Origin: Pseudomonas hormoni
GTDB lineage: Bacteria; Pseudomonadota; Gammaproteobacteria; Pseudomonadales; Pseudomonadaceae
NCBI RefSeq assembly: GCF_018502625.1
Contig: NZ_CP075566.1
Location: 5,707,001-5,771,000 of the forward strand
Length of the DNA: 64,000 bases
Direction of reading: 5' to 3'
Positions within the stretch are counted from its first letter, which is position 1, and every line of letters starts with the position of its first letter. The notes beneath the pieces are model-generated. The model was not told the DNA's origin, did no database searches, and was given only the letters and a program-made list of their open reading frames with translations. Positions 12,924 through 22,927 of this stretch are shown here, piece after piece. The position numbers and the translations under genes are program-made.

Positions 12924-13873
12924 TGTGCAGCCTCCAGCTTGGCCAGTACTTCATCACGCAGGTCCGGGGTCGCCATCGGGAAGCCCAGCTTGGCGCGAGC
13001 CAGCAGGTAGGCTTGCGCAACGGAACGCGCCAGGGTGCGTACACGCAGAATGTATTGCTGACGCGCCGTCACCGAGATCGCCCGGCGCGCATCCAGCAGG
13101 TTGAAGGTGTGGGAGGCCTTCAACACCATTTCGTAGCTCGGCAACGGCAGCGGCTGGTCGAGTTCGATCAGGCGCTTGGCTTCGCTTTCGTAGAAATCGA
13201 ACAATTCGAACAGCTTCTCGACATTCGCGTGTTCGAAGTTGTAGGTCGACTGCTCCACTTCGTTCTGGTGGAACACGTCGCCGTAGGTCACTTTGCCGAA
13301 CGGACCGTCAGCCCAGACCAGGTCATAGACCGAGTCCACGCCCTGCAGGTACATGGCCAGACGCTCGAGGCCGTAAGTGATTTCGCCGGTTACCGGGTAG
13401 CACTCGATGCCGCCCGCCTGCTGGAAGTAAGTGAACTGCGTCACTTCCATGCCATTCAACCAGACTTCCCAGCCCAGACCCCAGGCGCCGAGCGTCGGCG
13501 ATTCCCAGTTGTCTTCGACGAAGCGAATGTCGTGGACCAGCGGGTCCAGGCCGACATGCTTGAGGGAGCCCAGGTACAGTTCCTGGAAGTTGTCCGGGTT
13601 CGGCTTCAGGACGACCTGGAACTGGTAGTAGTGCTGGAGGCGGTTCGGGTTTTCGCCGTAGCGGCCGTCAGTCGGGCGACGACTGGGCTGCACATAAGCG
13701 GCGTTCCAGGTTTCCGGGCCGATGGCGCGCAGAAACGTGGCAGTGTGGAAAGTCCCGGCGCCTACTTCCATATCGTAGGGCTGAAGTACCACGCAACCTT
13801 GCTCGGCCCAGTATTGCTGGAGGGCGAGGATCAAGTCTTGGAAGGTACGCACGGCTGGCGTAGGCTGGCTCAC
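12920..13873 (-). CDS. glyQ: Glycyl-tRNA synthetase alpha subunit
   Basis: Catalytic alpha chain of GlyRS. The start is GTG at 13871-13873 ([20 protein letters not shown]), giving 317 aa, with AGGTGA as ribosome site six bases upstream. The longer open frame reaches into the divergent tag gene and is rejected. Strongly conserved blocks are [58 protein letters not shown] and [12 protein letters not shown]. It heads the glyQ-glyS-gmhB-acyltransferase operon. Confidence 0.96.
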   Translation of the reverse strand: MSQPTPAVRTFQDLILALQQYWAEQGCVVLQPYDMEVGAGTFHTATFLRAIGPETWNAAYVQPSRRPTDGRYGENPNRLQHYYQFQVVLKPNPDNFQELYLGSLKHVGLDPLVHDIRFVEDNWESPTLGAWGLGWEVWLNGMEVTQFTYFQQAGGIECYPVTGEITYGLERLAMYLQGVDSVYDLVWADGPFGKVTYGDVFHQNEVEQSTYNFEHANVEKLFELFDFYESEAKRLIELDQPLPLPSYEMVLKASHTFNLLDARRAISVTARQQYILRVRTLARSVAQAYLLARAKLGFPMATPDLRDEVLAKLEAAQ

Positions 13874-13954
13874 GAAATTCACCTGTTTCTTGGGCTGCGA
13901 TTTAAAGAGCGGGAGTATACCCGATTCGTTGCTGCGCACGCCCCCTGGAGCCTT

Positions 13955-14512
13955 ATGCCACGCTGCTTTTGGTGTTCCGAAGATCCGCTGTACATGGCTT
14001 ATCACGACCAGGAGTGGGGCACGCCGCTACGCGATGCGCAGGGATTGTTCGAGTTGCTTTTGCTCGAAGGGTTCCAGGCCGGCCTCTCCTGGATCACCGT
14101 GTTGCGTAAACGTGAGCGATATCGCGAAGTGTTGTTCGGCTTCGACGTACAGCGGGTGGCGCAGATGAGCGACGCCGAAATCGATGAATTGATGCTCGAT
14201 CCCGGCATTATTCGCAATCGCCTCAAACTCAATGCGGCCAGGCGCAATGCCCAGGCCTGGCTGGCGCTTGAGGACCCGGTGGCGTTTCTCTGGTCCTTCG
14301 TGGGTGGCCAACCGGTTATCAATCATTTCAAGGATCGCACCGAAGTGCCGGCGGTCACGCCGGTCGCTGTGAAGATGAGCAAAGGCCTGAAAAAAGCCGG
14401 CTTCACCTTCGTCGGCCCGACCATTTGCTACGCGTTGATGCAGGCCTCGGGGATGGTCATGGACCACACCCGGGATTGCGATCGCTACGCGACCTTGTCG
14501 ATCGGCGGTTAG
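13955..14512 (+). CDS. tag: DNA-3-methyladenine glycosylase I
   Basis: Base-excision repair enzyme that removes 3-methyladenine. ATG at 13955 gives 185 aa beginning [20 protein letters not shown]. The zinc-binding ligands of the Tag family are present: Cys4 and His17 at the N-terminus and the His/Cys pair in DHTRDCDRY at the C-terminus. The substrate-pocket segment [20 protein letters not shown] is intact. It is divergent from glyQ with only 81 bp between the two starts, which must hold both promoters. Confidence 0.95.
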   Translation: MPRCFWCSEDPLYMAYHDQEWGTPLRDAQGLFELLLLEGFQAGLSWITVLRKRERYREVLFGFDVQRVAQMSDAEIDELMLDPGIIRNRLKLNAARRNAQAWLALEDPVAFLWSFVGGQPVINHFKDRTEVPAVTPVAVKMSKGLKKAGFTFVGPTICYALMQASGMVMDHTRDCDRYATLSIGG

Positions 14513-14552
14513 AATAGCCGCCTCGCGCACAGCACAAGATCAGGAGTGACCT

Positions 14553-15440
14553 GTGGATAAGTTGAAAGGCGCCTTGCTGGTAGGCGCTCTGCGGCTGTTT
14601 GCCTTGCTTCCCTGGCGAGCAGTGCAGGCGGTTGGCTCAGCCATCGGCTGGGTGATGTGGAAAACCCCTAACCGTTCCCGAGACGTGGTGCGGATAAACC
14701 TCGCCAAGTGCTTTCCCGAGATGGACCCTGCCGAGCGTGAGCGTCTGGTCGGCCAGAGCCTGAAAGACATCGGCAAGTCGCTGACCGAAAGTGCGTGCGC
14801 GTGGATCTGGCCGGCGCAGCGTTCCATTGATCTGGTCCGCGAAGTCGAAGGGCTCGACGTCTTGAAAGACGCCCTCGCCTCCGGCAAAGGTGTCGTCGGC
14901 ATCACCAGCCACCTGGGCAACTGGGAAGTGTTGAACCACTTCTATTGCAGTCAGTGCAAACCGATCATTTTCTATCGTCCGCCAAAGCTTAAGGCTGTGG
15001 ATGAATTGCTGCGCAAGCAGCGGGTGCAACTGGGTAACAAGGTTGCCGCCTCCACCAAGGAAGGCATTCTCAGTGTCATCAAGGAAGTGCGCAAAGGTGG
15101 TGCAGTGGGTATTCCCGCTGACCCGGAACCGTCCGAATCCGCCGGGATCTTCGTGCCGTTCTTCGCCACTCAGGCATTGACCAGCAAATTCGTACCGAAC
15201 ATGTTGGCCGGCGGAAAAGCGGTTGGCGTGTTCCTGCACGCCCTGCGCCTGCCGGACGGTTCGGGCTATAAAGTGATCCTCGAAGCCGCGCCGGAGGCCA
15301 TGTACAGCACCGATACCGAGACGTCCTGCGCGGCCATGAGCAAGGTGGTCGAGCGCTATGTGCGGGCTTATCCGAGCCAGTACATGTGGAGCATGAAACG
15401 TTTCAAGAAGCGGCCACCGGGTGAAGAACGCTGGTACTGA
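14553..15440 (+). CDS. Lysophospholipid/lipid A acyltransferase (LpxL/HtrB family)
   Basis: Inner-membrane acyltransferase that should add a secondary acyl chain during lipid A synthesis. It has 295 aa from a GTG start, with CAGGAG as ribosome site. The N-terminus is hydrophobic (residues 5-38). The catalytic HX4E motif is SHLGNWEV (His120, Glu125). GIPADPEPSESAGIFVPFF and the C-terminal YMWSMKRFKKRPPGE match the LpxL/LpxM family. An exact DnaA box covers the start codon (14552-14560). Which acyl position it serves cannot be read from sequence alone. Confidence 0.9.
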   Translation: MDKLKGALLVGALRLFALLPWRAVQAVGSAIGWVMWKTPNRSRDVVRINLAKCFPEMDPAERERLVGQSLKDIGKSLTESACAWIWPAQRSIDLVREVEGLDVLKDALASGKGVVGITSHLGNWEVLNHFYCSQCKPIIFYRPPKLKAVDELLRKQRVQLGNKVAASTKEGILSVIKEVRKGGAVGIPADPEPSESAGIFVPFFATQALTSKFVPNMLAGGKAVGVFLHALRLPDGSGYKVILEAAPEAMYSTDTETSCAAMSKVVERYVRAYPSQYMWSMKRFKKRPPGEERWY

Positions 15441-15456
15441 GTGGATTGGCACGATC

Positions 15457-15570
15457 TGTGGATAACTTGTAGGAGCGAAGCTTGCTCGCGAAGGCGATAT
15501 GGCAACCAACATAAATGTTGAATGTAATGGCTTCTTCGCAACCAAGCTTTGCTCCTACAAGTTATCCACA
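15457..15570. repeat. REPIN-like inverted repeat with a DnaA box at each end
   Basis: A perfect 20-bp arm (15457-15476) is repeated inverted at 15551-15570, and the homology continues imperfectly inwards through the REP core (GAAGCTTGCTCGCGAAG and its partner). Each arm begins with the exact 9-mer TGTGGATAA, so two DnaA boxes face each other across about 95 bp. The core resembles the GTAGGAGCGAGGCTTGCCCGCGAAG repeat family seen elsewhere in the window. Confidence 0.85.
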
Positions 15571-15593
15571 ACTGTTCAGAAAGGGCGCAAAAG

Positions 15594-15833
15594 ATGTCCG
15601 AACACCGCAAATCGTTTCGCATCAAGATCAGTCATGAAAGCTTTGGCGAATGCCTCGGCCAGACCCGTAACCTCTCGACCACGGGTGTCTACGTCAAGCA
15701 TCCGGGCTTGTCTGCGTTGCCTAAAGGCGCTGTGGTGTATGGTCAGGTCCAGGATTTACCCACAGGCGCGCCGCGGGTCCGCATGGAAGTGGTGTTGGTG
15801 GATGCCGACGGTATTGGCCTGCGCTATCTCTGA
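15594..15833 (+). CDS. PilZ domain protein
   Basis: A single 79-aa PilZ domain. The c-di-GMP-binding signature is present in order: the RxxxR motif (Arg5 to Arg9 in MSEHRKSFRIK) and NLSTTGVYV, a version of (D/N)xSxxG. It is therefore a likely cytoplasmic c-di-GMP receptor; the output partner is unknown. AAAGGG lies upstream of the ATG at 15594, and the longer open frame derives from the REPIN. It converges with the TPR gene, the two stop codons being adjacent. Confidence 0.88.
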   Translation: MSEHRKSFRIKISHESFGECLGQTRNLSTTGVYVKHPGLSALPKGAVVYGQVQDLPTGAPRVRMEVVLVDADGIGLRYL

Positions 15834-16148
15834 TCAGTGCGCCTGACGCTCAAGCTTTTTCAGAAACACCGTCATTTCTTTCTCTGCCTGCTTGTCGCCA
15901 TGAGCACGGGCGGCTTCCAGACCCTGTTCCCACGCCTGACGCGCGGCCGGATAGTCCGCCAGCGCCAGGTGCGCCTTGCCCAACAGCTTCCATGCCGCTG
16001 AATACTTCGGATCGAACTCGATGCAACGCTGGAAATGTTCGGCGGCCTTGGCGTTTTCCCCAAGATCCAGGTAGCCCTTGCCCAGGCCGAAGCGCAGCAA
16101 TGAGTTATCCACACCCTTGGCGAGCATTTTTTCCAGGGATTCGATCAT
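15834..16148 (-). CDS. Tetratricopeptide repeat protein
   Basis: The 104-aa protein starts at ATG 16146-16148 (MIESLEKMLAKGVDNSLLRF), preceded by AAGGTG. About two and a half TPR units are visible (LGKGYLDLGENAKAAEHFQR, then YSAAWKLLGKAHLALADYPAARQAWEQGL). It is presumably a protein-interaction module; function unknown. Upstream residues in the longer frame come from the neighbouring REPIN. Confidence 0.85.
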   Translation of the reverse strand: MIESLEKMLAKGVDNSLLRFGLGKGYLDLGENAKAAEHFQRCIEFDPKYSAAWKLLGKAHLALADYPAARQAWEQGLEAARAHGDKQAEKEMTVFLKKLERQAH

Positions 16149-16187
16149 CGGGCAACACCTTTGTTTATGTGTGGAGGTCGAAATCGC

Positions 16188-16256
16188 CTTCGCGGGCAAG
16201 CCTCGCTCCTACAGGTCATGCGTGATCCATTGTAGGAGCGAGTCTTGCCCGCGAAG
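16188..16256. repeat. REPIN (GTAGGAGCGAGGCTTGCCCGCGAAG family)
   Basis: Two 26-bp inverted copies (16188-16213 and 16231-16256) separated by 17 bp. Each carries the REP core with GGGCAAG/CTTGCCC. It sits between the TPR gene and the 3' end of trkA. Confidence 0.9.
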
Positions 16257-16267
16257 AGGCCTTCGGA

Positions 16268-17641
16268 TCAGAAGAAGCTGAGCCCGACATGGAACAGCTT
16301 CTCCACATCCCGAATATGTTTTTTATCCACAAGGAACAGAATCACATGGTCACCCGCCGCGATCACCGTGTCATCGTGGGCAATGATCACTTCTTCATCA
16401 CGAATGATCGCGCCAATCGTGGTGCCCGGCGGTAAACCAATGTTCTCGATGGCCTTGCCAATCACCTTGCTCGACTTCGCATCACCATGGGCAATCGCCT
16501 CGATGGCCTCCGCCGCGCCACGGCGCAGTGAGTGCACGCTGACGATATCGCCACGTCGCACGTGGGCGAGCAAGGTGCCGATGGTCGCCAGTTGCGGGCT
16601 GATGGCGATGTCGATGTCGCCGCCCTGAATCAAATCGACGTAGGCCGGATTGTTGATGATCGTCATCACCTTCTTCGCGCCCAGGCGCTTGGCCAGCAGC
16701 GACGACATGATGTTGGCTTCATCGTCGTTGGTCAGGGCCAGGAAGATGTCGGCGTCGGCGATGTTCTCTTCCATCAGCAAGTCGCGGTCGGAGGCACTGC
16801 CCTGCAACACCACGGTGCTGTCGAGGGTGTCCGAGAGATGGCGGCAGCGAGCCGGATTCATCTCGATGATTTTCACCTGATAGCGGCTTTCGATGGCCTC
16901 GGCCAGACGCTCGCCGATTTGCCCGCCACCGGCGATGACGATGCGCTTGTAGCTTTCGTCAAGGCGGCGCATTTCGCTCATCACAGCGCGAATATTCGCC
17001 TTGGCGGCGATGAAAAACACTTCGTCATCGGCCTCGATCACCGTGTCGCCCTGGGGCAGGATTGGCCGGTCACGTCGAAAAATCGCCGCAACGCGGGTTT
17101 CGACGTTCGGCATGTGTTCGCGCAACTGACGCAGTTGTTGACCCACCAGCGGTCCGCCGTAGTACGCCTTCACCGCGACCAGCTGCGCTTTGCCTTCGGC
17201 GAAGTCGATCACCTGCAACGCGCCCGGATGCTGGATCAGGCGCTTGATGTAGTTGGTGACCACTTGTTCCGGGCTGATCAGCACATCCACCGGAATCGCT
17301 TCGTTATCGAACAGCTCGGAGCGCGTCAGGTACGCCGCTTCGCGGACACGGGCGATTTTCGTCGGTGTGTGGAACAGGGTGTGAGCGACCTGACAGGCCA
17401 CCATGTTGGTTTCATCGCTGTTGGTCACCGCCACCAGCATGTCGGCGTCGTCGGCGCCGGCCTGACGCAGCACCGTCGGCAGCGAGCCGCGGCCCTGCAC
17501 CGTGCGGATATCCAGCCGATCGCCAAGGTCGCGCAGGCGTTCGCCGTCGGTGTCGACCACGGTGATGTCGTTGGCCTCGCTGGCCAAGTGTTCCGCCAGC
17601 GAACCGCCGACCTGCCCTGCGCCGAGGATGATGATTTTCAT
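16268..17641 (-). CDS. trkA: Trk system potassium uptake protein TrkA
   Basis: Peripheral NAD-binding regulator of the TrkH/TrkG potassium channel. The 457-aa protein has the typical duplicated architecture: a Rossmann RCK-N fold starting [20 protein letters not shown], an RCK-C domain, then a second Rossmann fold ([17 protein letters not shown], near 235) and second RCK-C. It follows rsmB by 23 bp and is the distal gene of the def-fmt-rsmB-trkA run. A DnaA box lies within its 3' end (16323-16331). Confidence 0.96.
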   Translation of the reverse strand: MKIIILGAGQVGGSLAEHLASEANDITVVDTDGERLRDLGDRLDIRTVQGRGSLPTVLRQAGADDADMLVAVTNSDETNMVACQVAHTLFHTPTKIARVREAAYLTRSELFDNEAIPVDVLISPEQVVTNYIKRLIQHPGALQVIDFAEGKAQLVAVKAYYGGPLVGQQLRQLREHMPNVETRVAAIFRRDRPILPQGDTVIEADDEVFFIAAKANIRAVMSEMRRLDESYKRIVIAGGGQIGERLAEAIESRYQVKIIEMNPARCRHLSDTLDSTVVLQGSASDRDLLMEENIADADIFLALTNDDEANIMSSLLAKRLGAKKVMTIINNPAYVDLIQGGDIDIAISPQLATIGTLLAHVRRGDIVSVHSLRRGAAEAIEAIAHGDAKSSKVIGKAIENIGLPPGTTIGAIIRDEEVIIAHDDTVIAAGDHVILFLVDKKHIRDVEKLFHVGLSFF

Positions 17642-17664
17642 CCAGTCACTCCCTTGAAATCCGG

Positions 17665-18975
17665 TTAACCGCGCGCGGCGGCGATCTTGATCAGCTTGGC
17701 GTAGTAGAACCCGTCGTGGCCGCCTTCCTGGGCCAGCAGCTGGCGACCATGGGGCTGCTTGATGCCGGCCGTTGTGGCGAGGTCCAACTCACGGGCGCCC
17801 GGCGTGCGGGCGAGGAAGGCTTCGATGACTTCGGTGTTCTCGGTCGGCAGTGTGGAGCAGGTGGCGTAAAGCAGAATCCCGCCGACTTCCAGAGTTATCC
17901 ACATGGCATCGAGCAATTCACCTTGAAGCACTGCAAGTGCGGCGATGTCATCCGGTTGGCGGGTCAGCTTGATGTCCGGGTGACGACGGATCACGCCGGT
18001 GGCCGAGCAGGGTGCATCGAGGAGGATGCGCTGGAACGGTTTGCCGTCCCACCAGGTGGCAGTGTCGCGGCCGTCGGCGGCGATCAGTTCGGCGCTCAGG
18101 CCCAGGCGTGCGAGGTTTTCCCGCACGCGCACCAGACGCTTGGCTTCCAGGTCCACGGCGACGACACCGGCCAATGCAGGTTCGGCTTCAAGGATATGGC
18201 AGGTCTTGCCGCCCGGTGCGCAGCAAGCGTCGAGCACCCGTTGGCCTGGCGCCAGATCCAGCAGATCGGCGGCCAGTTGCGCCGCTTCGTCCTGCACGCT
18301 GATCCAGCCTTCGGCGAAACCCGGCAGGCTGCGCACGTCGGCGGCGGCGTCGAGAATGATGCCGTCCTGGCTGTAGACACACGGTGTGGCGGCGATGCCC
18401 GCTTCGTTCAGCAGCCCCAAGTAGGCATCACGAGTGTGATGGCGACGGTTGACTCGCAGAATCATCGGCGGATGCGCGTTGTTCGCCGCACAAATGGCTT
18501 CCCATTGCTCAGGCCAGAACGCCTTCAGGGATTTTTGCAGCCAGCGCGGGTGTGCCGTGCGCACCACCGGGTCATGTTCCAACTCGGCCAGCAGCGCTTC
18601 GCTTTCACGTTGGGCGCGGCGCAACACGGCGTTGAGCAACGCCTTGGCCCACGGCTTTTTCAGCTTGTCCGCGCAACCCACGGTTTCGCCGATGGCGGCG
18701 TGGGCCGGGACGCGGGTGTACAGCAGTTGGTAGAGGCCGACCAGCAACAGGGCCTCGACATCTGCGTCGGCAGCCTTGAAGGGTTTCTGCAGTAACTTGG
18801 CCGCCAGTGCAGACAAGCGCGGCTGCCAGCGGGCGGTGCCGAACGCCAGGTCCTGAGTGAAGCCGCGATCGCGGTCTTCAACTTTGTCCATTTGTGTCGG
18901 CAGCGAACTGTTGAGTGAGGCTTTTCCGTTAAGAACTGCAGCAAGTGCCTTGGCGGCGGCCAGACGTGGATTCAT
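17665..18975 (-). CDS. rsmB: 16S rRNA (cytosine-967-C5)-methyltransferase RsmB
   Basis: SAM-dependent enzyme that methylates C967 of 16S rRNA. The protein is 436 aa. An N-terminal NusB-like domain ([20 protein letters not shown] onward) precedes the methyltransferase domain. There, [12 protein letters not shown] is the SAM loop, [15 protein letters not shown] contains the motif IV Cys, and [14 protein letters not shown] holds the catalytic motif VI Cys. Its start overlaps the fmt stop by 4 bp. Confidence 0.95.
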   Translation of the reverse strand: MNPRLAAAKALAAVLNGKASLNSSLPTQMDKVEDRDRGFTQDLAFGTARWQPRLSALAAKLLQKPFKAADADVEALLLVGLYQLLYTRVPAHAAIGETVGCADKLKKPWAKALLNAVLRRAQRESEALLAELEHDPVVRTAHPRWLQKSLKAFWPEQWEAICAANNAHPPMILRVNRRHHTRDAYLGLLNEAGIAATPCVYSQDGIILDAAADVRSLPGFAEGWISVQDEAAQLAADLLDLAPGQRVLDACCAPGGKTCHILEAEPALAGVVAVDLEAKRLVRVRENLARLGLSAELIAADGRDTATWWDGKPFQRILLDAPCSATGVIRRHPDIKLTRQPDDIAALAVLQGELLDAMWITLEVGGILLYATCSTLPTENTEVIEAFLARTPGARELDLATTAGIKQPHGRQLLAQEGGHDGFYYAKLIKIAAARG

Positions 18976-19931
18976 TGAGCGTCCGCCGTTTGACCGAGGA
19001 CGGTGCCGAAGGCGAATTTCTCACGGCGGCTGTTGAACAAATCGCTGAAGTTCAGCGCTTTGCCGCCGGGCAATTGCAGACGGGTCAGGCAAAGGGCTTG
19101 CTCACCGCACGCAACGATCAAACCGTCCTTGCTGGCGCTGAGGACTTCCCCCGGTGCGCCCTGCCCTTCAGCGAGGCTTGCGGCCAGCACTTTCAGTGCT
19201 TCGCCGTTCAGCGTGCTGTGGGTGATCGGCCAAGGGTTGAAGGCACGAACCAGACGTTCCAGCTCAATGGCCGGCCGGTTCCAGTCGATGCGCGCTTCGT
19301 CCTTGTTCAGTTTGTGTGCGTAAGTGGCGAGGCTGTCATCCTGCACTTCGCCATCCAGCGTGCCGGCGGCGAGGCCGGCGATGGCTTGAATCACCGCCGG
19401 TGGACCGATTTCCGCCAGACGGTCATGAAGGCTGCCGCCGGTGTCTTCAGCGCTGATCGGCGTGGTGACTTTCAGCAGCATCGGCCCGGTGTCGAGGCCC
19501 AGTTCCATGCGCATCACGGTCACGCCGCTTTCGCTGTCACCGGCTTCGACGGCACGCTGGATCGGCGCCGCCCCACGCCAGCGTGGCAGCAAGGACGCGT
19601 GGCTGTTGATGCAACCCAGGCGCGGAATATCCAGCACCACTTGCGGCAGGATCAAGCCGTAGGCGACCACCACCAGCAGATCCGGCTTCAGCGCGGCCAG
19701 TTCAGCCTGAGCGTCTTCGTTACGCAGGGTCGGGGGTTGCAGTACCGGGATGTTGTTTTCCAGTGCCAACTGCTTGACCGGGCTCGGCATCAACTTTTGC
19801 CCGCGGCCCGCCGGACGGTCCGGTTGGGTGTAGACCGCGACGATCTCGTAAGGGCTGTCGAGCAGGGCCTTGAGGTGTTCGGCGGCGAATTCCGGGGTGC
19901 CGGCAAAGACGATGCGCAGTGGCTCAGTCAT
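18972..19931 (-). CDS. fmt: Methionyl-tRNA formyltransferase
   Basis: Formylates initiator Met-tRNA using 10-formyl-THF. The start at 19931 ([20 protein letters not shown]) gives 319 aa; the longer frame would read through the upstream hairpin. The formyltransferase core shows [20 protein letters not shown], including the catalytic Asn/His and the SLLP signature, and [14 protein letters not shown]. The C-terminal OB-like domain follows. It is paired with def, whose product later removes the formyl group. Confidence 0.96.
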   Translation of the reverse strand: MTEPLRIVFAGTPEFAAEHLKALLDSPYEIVAVYTQPDRPAGRGQKLMPSPVKQLALENNIPVLQPPTLRNEDAQAELAALKPDLLVVVAYGLILPQVVLDIPRLGCINSHASLLPRWRGAAPIQRAVEAGDSESGVTVMRMELGLDTGPMLLKVTTPISAEDTGGSLHDRLAEIGPPAVIQAIAGLAAGTLDGEVQDDSLATYAHKLNKDEARIDWNRPAIELERLVRAFNPWPITHSTLNGEALKVLAASLAEGQGAPGEVLSASKDGLIVACGEQALCLTRLQLPGGKALNFSDLFNSRREKFAFGTVLGQTADAQ

Positions 19932-19942
19932 GGGAGCAATCT

Positions 19943-19977
19943 CTGAAAAGAAAAAGGCTTGCCGCAGCAAGCCTTTG
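19943..19977 (-). terminator. Intrinsic terminator-like hairpin between def and fmt
   Basis: On the minus strand AAAGGCTTGC and GCAAGCCTTT flank a four-base loop, and the second arm runs into TTTTTCTTTTC. This is a good rho-independent terminator in the def-to-fmt direction, ending about 12 bp before the fmt ATG. It could be a partial terminator that lowers fmt-rsmB-trkA expression relative to def. Confidence 0.75.
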
Positions 19978-19988
19978 AAAGGAGGGCA

Positions 19989-20495
19989 TCAAGCGTTCTG
20001 GCGATGGAGCTTTTCCAGTTTCTTCTTGATTCGGTCGCGTTTGAGGTTCGACAGGTAGTCGACGAACAATTTGCCGTTGAGGTGGTCGCATTCATGCTGG
20101 ATGCACACGGCGAGCAGGCCTTCGGCGATCAGTTCGTAAGGCTGGCCGTCGCGGTCCAGGGCCTTGACCTTGACCTTCTGTGGGCGGTCGACGTTTTCGT
20201 AGAAGCCCGGCACCGAGAGACAGCCTTCCTGGTATTGCTCCATCTCGTCGGTCAGGGACTCGAACTCGGGGTTGATGAACACCCGCGGTTCGCTGCGGTC
20301 TTCGGAGAGGTCCATCACGACGATACGTTTGTGCACGTTGACCTGGGTCGCGGCGAGGCCGATGCCTGGCGCTTCATACATTGTTTCAAACATATCATCG
20401 ACCAACTGACGCACTTCGTCGTCCACTACGGCCACAGGTTTGGCGATAGTGCGCAGACGCGAGTCGGGAAATTCGAGGATGTCTAAAATGGCCAT
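19989..20495 (-). CDS. def: Peptide deformylase
   Basis: Metalloenzyme that removes the N-formyl group from new proteins. The ATG at 20495 ([20 protein letters not shown]) gives 168 aa, the usual length. All three active-site motifs are intact: [17 protein letters not shown] and QHECDHLNG (HEXXH-type metal ligands). It is divergent from the LysM gene across 172 bp. Confidence 0.97.
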   Translation of the reverse strand: MAILDILEFPDSRLRTIAKPVAVVDDEVRQLVDDMFETMYEAPGIGLAATQVNVHKRIVVMDLSEDRSEPRVFINPEFESLTDEMEQYQEGCLSVPGFYENVDRPQKVKVKALDRDGQPYELIAEGLLAVCIQHECDHLNGKLFVDYLSNLKRDRIKKKLEKLHRQNA

Positions 20496-20667
20496 AAGCT
20501 TGATTGCTGCACGTGTGAGGTAAAGTCGGGTCGATGGCCTGGCAGGTCCGGAGATGCAGGCTACCGTTGTGAAGCGTAGCTTCCGTTTCTTTTTGGTAAA
20601 GAGTTGGAAGCGAGCCACGAGGGCTCTGGCGTTTCACGCGAACGCACATAATAAAGGGATTCACCGC

Positions 20668-21693
20668 ATGAGGAAATCACTACTCGCCTTGCTCCTTCTG
20701 GCCTCGGCCGGTTTGGCGCACGGGCAAGTGCAACTCAGGGAAGGTTTTCCACAGCAATACACCGTTGTCACGGGTGACACACTCTGGGACATTTCCGGAA
20801 AATACCTCCGTGAACCGTGGAAATGGCCCGAGCTCTGGCAGGCCAATCCGCAAATCCAGAACCCCAATCTCATTTACCCCGGCGATGTGCTGTCGCTGGT
20901 CTATGTCAATGGCCAGCCGCGTCTGACGCTCAATCGGGGGGCTTCCCGGGGCACCATCAAGCTCTCGCCAAGGGTGCGCAGCTCGCCGGTGGCGGATGCC
21001 ATCCCGAGTATTCCACTGCAAGCAATCAACAGCTTCCTGCTGAGCAACCGCATCGTCGACAAGGTGGAGGATTTCGACCAGGCGCCTTACATCGTCGCGG
21101 GCGATGCCGAACGGGTGCTCAGCGGCACCGGTGACCGCATCTTCGCCCGTGGCCAATTCGACCCGAACCAGCCGGTTTACGGCATCTTCCGCCAGGGCAA
21201 GGTCTACACCGACCCCTACAGCAAAGAGTTTCTGGGGATCAACGCGGACGACATCGGCGGCGGCGAAATCGTGGCCACTGAAGGTGATGTCGCCACCCTC
21301 GCCCTGCAGCGCACGACTCAGGAAGTGCGTCTTGGCGACCGTTTGTTCAGCAGTGAAGAACGATCGATCAACTCAACCTTCATGCCCAGTGCGCCAACAA
21401 CCGAAATAAACGGGCTGATCATCGACGTGCCGCGCGGGGTCACTCAGATTGGCGCGATGGATGTCGTCACGCTGAACAAGGGGCAGCGCGATGGCCTGGC
21501 CGAAGGCAACGTGCTGGTGGTGATGAAAACCGGCGAAACCGTGCGTGACCGGATCACCGGCCAACCGCTGAAGATTCCTGATGAACGCGCCGGTTTGCTG
21601 ATGGTTTTCCGCACTTACGACAAGCTCAGCTACGGGCTGGTGCTCAACGCATCGCGCTCGTTGGCGGTGATGGACAAGGTGCGAAACCCTTAG
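20668..21693 (+). CDS. LysM peptidoglycan-binding domain protein
   Basis: Exported 341-aa protein. A signal peptide (MRKSLLALLLLASAGLAHGQ) is followed by a LysM domain (YTVVTGDTLWDISGKYLREP to IYPGDVLSLVYVNGQP, about residues 31-85). The remaining 250 residues resemble the conserved tail of this Pseudomonas family (for example GVTQIGAMDVVTLNKGQRDG). It is likely periplasmic and bound to peptidoglycan; specific role unknown. The dprA gene follows 79 bp downstream. Confidence 0.9.
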   Translation: MRKSLLALLLLASAGLAHGQVQLREGFPQQYTVVTGDTLWDISGKYLREPWKWPELWQANPQIQNPNLIYPGDVLSLVYVNGQPRLTLNRGASRGTIKLSPRVRSSPVADAIPSIPLQAINSFLLSNRIVDKVEDFDQAPYIVAGDAERVLSGTGDRIFARGQFDPNQPVYGIFRQGKVYTDPYSKEFLGINADDIGGGEIVATEGDVATLALQRTTQEVRLGDRLFSSEERSINSTFMPSAPTTEINGLIIDVPRGVTQIGAMDVVTLNKGQRDGLAEGNVLVVMKTGETVRDRITGQPLKIPDERAGLLMVFRTYDKLSYGLVLNASRSLAVMDKVRNP

Positions 21694-21772
21694 CCAGCTC
21701 CACAAGTTACCAACAGAGTTATCCACAGCTTATTCCCGTTTGAACGGGGCTCATAACGATCAAGGATGATCC

Positions 21773-22873
21773 ATGTCGCTGTTTGCTGTAACACCGGTTT
21801 CCCCTGCGGAACTGGAAGCTCGTTTACGCCTGCATCGTTTGCCGGAACTCGGCCCTGCGCGTTTCAAGAAGTTGCTTGAGGCCTTTGGCTCGGCGTCCAA
21901 AGCCATCAGCGCACCGGCCAGTGCCTGGCGTGCATTGGGTTTGCCCCTTGCTTGTTCGGAGGCTAGGCGCTCGAGCGAAATTCGCGATGGTGCAAGCCAC
22001 GCATTGGCCTGGCTAGAGCGTCCGGGCCAGCATTTACTGATGTGGGACCAGCCTGACTACCCGGCATTGCTGGCGGAAATCAGCGATGCGCCGCCGCTGT
22101 TATTCGTCGCGGGCGATCCGGGCATTCTGGAAAAACCGCAGCTGGCGATGGTCGGCAGTCGTCGCGCCTCGCGACCAGGCATGGACACCGCTGCCGCGTT
22201 CTCCCGGAGTCTGGCCAGCGCCGGTTTTGTCATCACCAGCGGTCTGGCGCTGGGCATCGATGCCGCCGCGCATCAAGCTGCTCTGGACGTGGGCGGGCGA
22301 ACGGTCGGTGTACTTGGCACGGGACTTGAAAAGTTTTATCCACAGCGAAACCGGAGGCTGGCGGACGCCATGATTGCGTCGGGCAGTGCGGTGCTTTCCG
22401 AGTTCCCGTTGGACGCGGGACCCACCGCCAGCAACTTTCCGCGGCGCAACCGGATCATCAGTGGTTTGTCCCTCGGCGTGCTGGTGGTGGAGGCCAGTGT
22501 CGCCAGTGGTTCATTGATCACCGCGCGGCTGGCGGCGGAGCAAGGTCGCGAGGTGTATGCCATTCCGGGGTCGATTCACCATCCCGGTGCCCGAGGCTGT
22601 CATCAGCTGATCCGTGACGGTGCGGTATTGGTGGAAACCATCGAGCATATCCTCGAAGCCTTGCGCGGCTGGCAACAGTTGCCGTTGTCCACAGAGACAC
22701 CCTCGGTGACTCATCCGCTGCTGATGCTGCTGCATGCGGCGCCGCACACCAGTGAAGCGTTGGCAGACAGCAGCGGCTGGGCCCTGCCGAAAGTGCTGGC
22801 GGCGTTGACGGAGCTGGAAATGGACGGCCGGGCGGTTTGCGAAAGCGGGCGATGGTTTGCGCGGGTGAGCTAG
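21773..22873 (+). CDS. dprA: DNA-processing protein DprA
   Basis: RecA loader for incoming single-stranded DNA in natural transformation. The 366-aa protein has an N-terminal SAM/HhH-like region (LHRLPELGPARFKKLLEAFG), then the DprA Rossmann fold with MVGSRRASRPGMDTA, ITSGLALGIDAAAHQAAL, VLGTGLEKFYPQRNRRL and FPRRNRIISGLSLGVLVVEA. A C-terminal winged-helix segment (about 300-366) completes it. Most pseudomonads carry it whether or not they are known to be transformable. Confidence 0.95.
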   Translation: MSLFAVTPVSPAELEARLRLHRLPELGPARFKKLLEAFGSASKAISAPASAWRALGLPLACSEARRSSEIRDGASHALAWLERPGQHLLMWDQPDYPALLAEISDAPPLLFVAGDPGILEKPQLAMVGSRRASRPGMDTAAAFSRSLASAGFVITSGLALGIDAAAHQAALDVGGRTVGVLGTGLEKFYPQRNRRLADAMIASGSAVLSEFPLDAGPTASNFPRRNRIISGLSLGVLVVEASVASGSLITARLAAEQGREVYAIPGSIHHPGARGCHQLIRDGAVLVETIEHILEALRGWQQLPLSTETPSVTHPLLMLLHAAPHTSEALADSSGWALPKVLAALTELEMDGRAVCESGRWFARVS

Positions 22874-22927
22874 GTTTTATAAGGAAGATCGGTAAACTGC
22901 GCAGAGCCTTATTCCGGAGAGTTTTTC

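Noticed and set aside
16188..16256. REPIN palindromes read as rho-independent terminators
   Set aside because: The stems are strong but no T-run follows, and the same sequence recurs at unrelated loci; they were annotated as repeats.
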